Part shown: piece by piece, positions 60,900 through 64,000 of the stretch
Numbering within the stretch: the first letter of the stretch is position 1
Layout: each line of letters starts with the position of its first letter
From: Agroathelia rolfsii
Taxonomy: Eukaryota > Basidiomycota > Agaricomycetes > Amylocorticiales > Amylocorticiaceae
DNA length: 64,000 bases
Direction: 5' to 3'
NCBI GenBank assembly: GCA_018343915.1
Contig: JABRWF010000002.1
Coordinates: forward strand, 806,001 to 870,000
Program-made: the position numbers and the translations under genes
Notes under the pieces: generated by a model
Databases searched by the model: none
What the model was told of the DNA's origin: nothing
Seen by the model: only the letters and a program-made list of their open reading frames with translations

Positions 60900-62092
60900 T
60901 CAAGATCGATAAAAGGGGTTACGTACCGATACATTAAGCCAGGATGACACGACTTCCGTAACGCGATGTGCCAAGAGATCCTTACAGAGAGTACACGTGA
61001 CATCCTGTCTGAGCCGTGATAAAACTTCTTGAATGCGTTCTACTGGAATGTCTACATGATGTGTCAAAAAAAAAAAGCGCTTCTTCGAAGCCCCAAAAAG
61101 AGGGTACAATACCTGCTTTATCTTCCCAGATCAAATATGCTGCCGCTAAAGCATAGGAGCGAGCAAGATCCTGTTGCATCTCCGACGTGCAGCCCCGTAG
61201 AACAGGATGGGTCGCTGGCCCTGGAAGGAGCACACTCTAGCAACATAGAATGAAAATCGATTGCTATCAAGGACATCGATATGCAATACGGATAATAATC
61301 TTACCTTGAGCGCACTTACGCGACGAAGTTGAAGCAATCCGAGGCGCTTAACGTACACACCACCGATTCGGTCTAGCATATGTGCCGGAATGGAGAGAAG
61401 TGGCGTTTCCAACAGATGGATGGACGCTGCAGCTGCCAACGCATAATTGTCTTGCTCGGCAGCAATAGTGTATAGTTCTAGAGGGTGCTGGGAAGCATAA
61501 GTCGCCAGTAGATTAAATAGATGGCTACCAGGCCTTATAGAAGTTTCTGGGAGTAACCCATAACGGTGCAGGCATTCCACAAGCGCCAGGAGCGACTTAA
61601 ATGGTGTCGATGCATTTGGAAGCATTAATTTGTAGACAGAACATAGCATCGCGTGGAGAATCTCTGAGTGCTCGGATAGATACAATACGAGAGGTTCGCG
61701 CTGGGATGTTGTTGTCTGTCGAGGGATGCGGCCGCCAAACTCGTTCTCGGACGCAGCAAGAACTGTAGAGTGCGCATAGAAAAGCCTCATGTCTGATGAG
61801 TACAGTACGATGTCTGCGGATGCCTGGTTGTGAGTCCGATCCAAGGTAAACACATCGGATAAGCTGTAGTAGTCTGGCAGAGGGTGAAATATGTGGGAAA
61901 TGGGCGAGATTTGCAAGCTTGGCCTTTGGGCTCACTTGTCAGCTCCTGGGGTTGGGGCTGGATCCCTTGTTGGAGTGGATGAGATATTGTAGAAGCCATA
62001 TTTTGAGCTTCTCCGGATCCCGCCTCCACAGAGGCATCTTGTTCCATGGGTCCGTAATGAGAATCGATCGGAAACTCGCCTGGAGGGCTCAT
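60900..62092 (-). CDS. BTB/POZ-type domain protein, basidiomycete family
   Basis: The start MSPPGEFPIDSHYGPMEQDA has an acidic, unstructured leader ending QQGIQPQPQELT. A 63-nt intron joins NYYSLSDVFTLDRTHNQASA, then DIVLYSSDMRLFYAHSTVLA, ASENEFGG, the opening strands of a BTB domain (D-I-x-L-x-S-S-D, H-x-x-V-L-A). Next are EPLVLYLSEHSEILHAMLCS, VYKLMLP and LLALVECLHRYGLLP, helices typical of fungal BTB proteins. The C-terminal helical part includes SHLFNLLATYASQHPLELYT, AAAASIHLLETPLLSIPAHM and, after an intron, GPATHPVLRGCTSEMQQDLA. The last exon has CTLCKDLLAHRVTEVVSSWL and ends VRNPFYRS at 60900; a further intron at GTACGT could extend it. Such proteins usually mediate protein-protein contacts; the partner is unknown. 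Confidence 0.65.
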
Positions 62093-62440
62093 TCACCAAG
62101 TAAGATGATGTCTAGAGTTAAGTGTCAGAAGGCATAGGGTGTGACATATCTCTCCTTCCTGGCTTTTGTAAGTCCATCGGCTTTGAGTTGTTCCTGGAAC
62201 ACCTGTCCTTCTCCTACTCGTATGACATAGTTACCGCATCTACAGAGGCATTCTGTTCCATAGTCCCACATGAAAATTGATTGGGAACCCGCTTGGATGG
62301 TTCATCCACCAAGTGAGATGATATCCGGAGCTGAGTGACATTAAGAGACATGGAGTGCGATATATTCCCCGCCGCCGCTAGCCTTCGTAAGTCTACCGGC
62401 TCTGAGTTATTCCTCGGACATCTTTCTCTCTCCCACCCGC
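62024..62440. repeat. Diverged tandem duplication of the BTB gene 5' end and promoter
   Basis: Copy 1 (62024-62215) covers the first coding codons and upstream sequence of the BTB gene; copy 2 (62234-62440) repeats it in the same orientation with roughly 70-75 percent identity by eye. Shared blocks include acagaggcat-ttgttccat, tcaccaagt-agatgat and gtaagtc-a-cggct-tgagtt. Read on the minus strand, copy 2 starts MNHPSGFPINFHVG, matching MSPPGEFPIDSHYG, then shifts frame and stops, although E-Q-N-A-S-V-D-A follows in another frame. It looks like the leftover first exon of a lost paralogue. Confidence 0.72.
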
Positions 62441-64000
62441 ATAGACGTATTTCTCAATGCTGTGAGTCAGGCGTACGGCTTGACATGACCCCAGAAGGAA
62501 AACTTCGGACCGTTCGGCGTGTTCTTTCCAGGGGTAAACGATGTAAAAAAAACAGCGCCAGCGACGGAAAATTTTTGCACCGCTCTAGGGAGCAGGACGG
62601 GCCCTGAAGTATCCTCATTGTACCATTCACCTCGACTTCGACTTCGAATGAACTGCACGTCTGCTCCTGAGGTCATTCACAGTACCTAGAGGCAAGTATA
62701 AGCACATTTAGAATGCTTACATGTTCGAAGAATGTAATGCTCATGTATCAAATCCCATGCTTCTGTTGGACAGGTACAATAGATGGGAGTCGCAGCATTG
62801 ATTACAATCACGTACCAGAGAGGATCTCCAAGCTCCGCGACAGTTCCGAGCGGCCGTAATTCAAGAACTCCAAGAGAATATCGGCACAGCTGTAGTGATT
62901 CTTGAAGCCTGGAGGCTTGAGAATCTTGATTAAACCACCGCATAAGGACAGTACATTGAATGTGAGGATTCCTAGTTTTCTAGACAGTCCAGAAGCTTTC
63001 TGTGACTTATGAGACTCTGGACGAGGTGGTCAATGGCAACAGAAGCCTCGAGAGTCTTCATGCGCTTTGGAGAGATGATTAATCAAATGGGGCGTGTATA
63101 GTAAAAGGCAATGATGACGCCCCGCAGAATGCTCCATTGCTCTGCCACAACGATCCAATACGTCAGGTTTGTCCAGGATTTGAATATAGCTATGTTGCCA
63201 TATTTTGACAGTTATATTACCCCCTCCTTGTCGCCCCCTGCGGAGTCAGCCGTCTGAAGGCCAGGATCTGTGTTTCCAGCTGCAAGTCGTCAAGAGATTG
63301 ATGTGTGGTCAACGATCTCTGCGAACAGAGAGAACAGGTAAAGAGTGGACTTTAACACCCCACCTGGCCCACTGACCTCATGCGGTGTAACGAGGCGAGG
63401 AAAACAACGAATGGCCAGAGTTGAGCAAGGCTGGTGGTGATGTGTGATGACAGGGTTCTGAAGTCCGACCCGCGTTCAAGCATAATGTCGCACTCAGTGT
63501 TTGCTAGCCGCCATCTTGGTCTTTAGTTGGCTTTCTACGCTCCCCTTATTATACTGTCCTCCTGGCTAATAGTACCTTGCTTCTGTCTTCGAACCAGTCT
63601 TTCGCTATTGGCTTTGCATATTTGAATGTCGAGGAAACTATCGACAGCCCTGGTCGTGGTTCAACTTCAAGCTCGGACTCACAAGCATCCTTAAAAGTAC
63701 CCCTTGCCACCAGAACTGTTCCTATAAGCTTCCCTGGGTGCCATCTGATACGAACACCTGGAAATTACTATTGTAGGAAACATTTTTTATTATTACCTTC
63801 GTTCATAGCAAGACATCCTGCAAATCGTCCTTTGGCTGCTCCTTCGGGCGGCCCTTGCTGCAAGTTTCAGGCACTGGACGGCGCTTGGGCTTTGCTGTGG
63901 AGATGAAGGGATTAAAAGTAGGCCGTTGTCACACTCTTGCACCACTTCGGGTACTTTGGATATATGATGAGAAGTATTACACCGCCTTCTTTCCACGATT
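62441..64000. other. Right-end region without a recognised gene
   Basis: About 1.5 kb. The best frames (62686-62943 minus, 63577-63906 plus) have plausible composition but no recognisable motif or splice partners, so I do not annotate them as genes. The right edge may cut a gene that continues beyond the window. Confidence 0.35.

Noticed and set aside
62686..62943. Minus-strand frame MRWFNQDSQASRLQESLQLC
   Set aside because: Composition is protein-like, but I found no domain, start context or neighbouring exons; it may be part of a gene that cannot be resolved here.
63577..63906. Plus-strand frame near the right edge
   Set aside because: No recognisable sequence pattern; probably chance.

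Overview
The window looks like nuclear DNA of a basidiomycete fungus, most likely an agaricomycete; a Ceratobasidiaceae/Rhizoctonia-like origin is my guess from protein style, not proven. The evidence is compact genes cut by many introns of about 45-65 nt with GT/AG borders (a few GC/AG), an intron-containing tRNA-Tyr, and fungal families: KRE9-like GPI proteins, a DUF6533-type membrane protein, Clp1-like proteins and a basidiomycete BTB protein. No bacterial, viral or organellar genes were seen.

Layout. 1.7-4.1 kb (-): a glomulin/ALF4/Yap-binding-type helical-repeat gene. 5.2-20.3 kb (+): a tandem array of four family-1 UDP-glycosyltransferase (UGT) genes with the same eight-exon structure. 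Copies 1 and 4 are intact (529 and 530 aa), copy 2 carries one in-frame TAG, and copy 3 is clearly dead (start codon, one splice donor, one splice acceptor and 10 nt of the last exon lost). A TA-flanked 204-bp miniature inverted-repeat element sits in the copy 3 promoter, and a DUF6533-type membrane gene lies between copies 3 and 4. 20.5-23.0 kb: a DAO-type FAD oxidoreductase (-) and a GNAT acetyltransferase (+). 23.5-31.9 kb: two replication-origin genes facing away from each other, MCM4 (-) and ORC3 (+). 32.2-37.9 kb (+): a secreted KRE9-like GPI protein and an allantoate-permease-type MFS transporter with microexons. 38.8-41.1 kb (-): a decayed large membrane-protein gene beside a four-TM gene. 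41.9-47.6 kb (-): UPF3, the splicing factor SYF2 and a second KRE9-like GPI protein. 47.9-49.3 kb (+): a molybdopterin-binding-domain protein, then tRNA-Tyr and a 315-bp TA-flanked inverted-repeat element. 50.2-52.3 kb (-): an FAD monooxygenase. 53.9-59.5 kb: two Clp1-like genes (+) flanking an unrecognised conserved-looking gene (-). 60.9-62.1 kb (-): a BTB/POZ-type protein whose 5' end is duplicated just upstream. The last 1.5 kb has no recognisable gene.

Housekeeping genes (MCM4, ORC3, UPF3, SYF2, tRNA) are mixed with lineage-specific material (UGT array, membrane genes, Clp1-like and BTB genes) that shows duplication, decay and small transposon insertions. I do not see a defence, phage or CRISPR-like system. 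The most informative region is the UGT array, where intact, one-lesion and multi-lesion copies sit side by side and a transposon insertion can be placed relative to a duplication.
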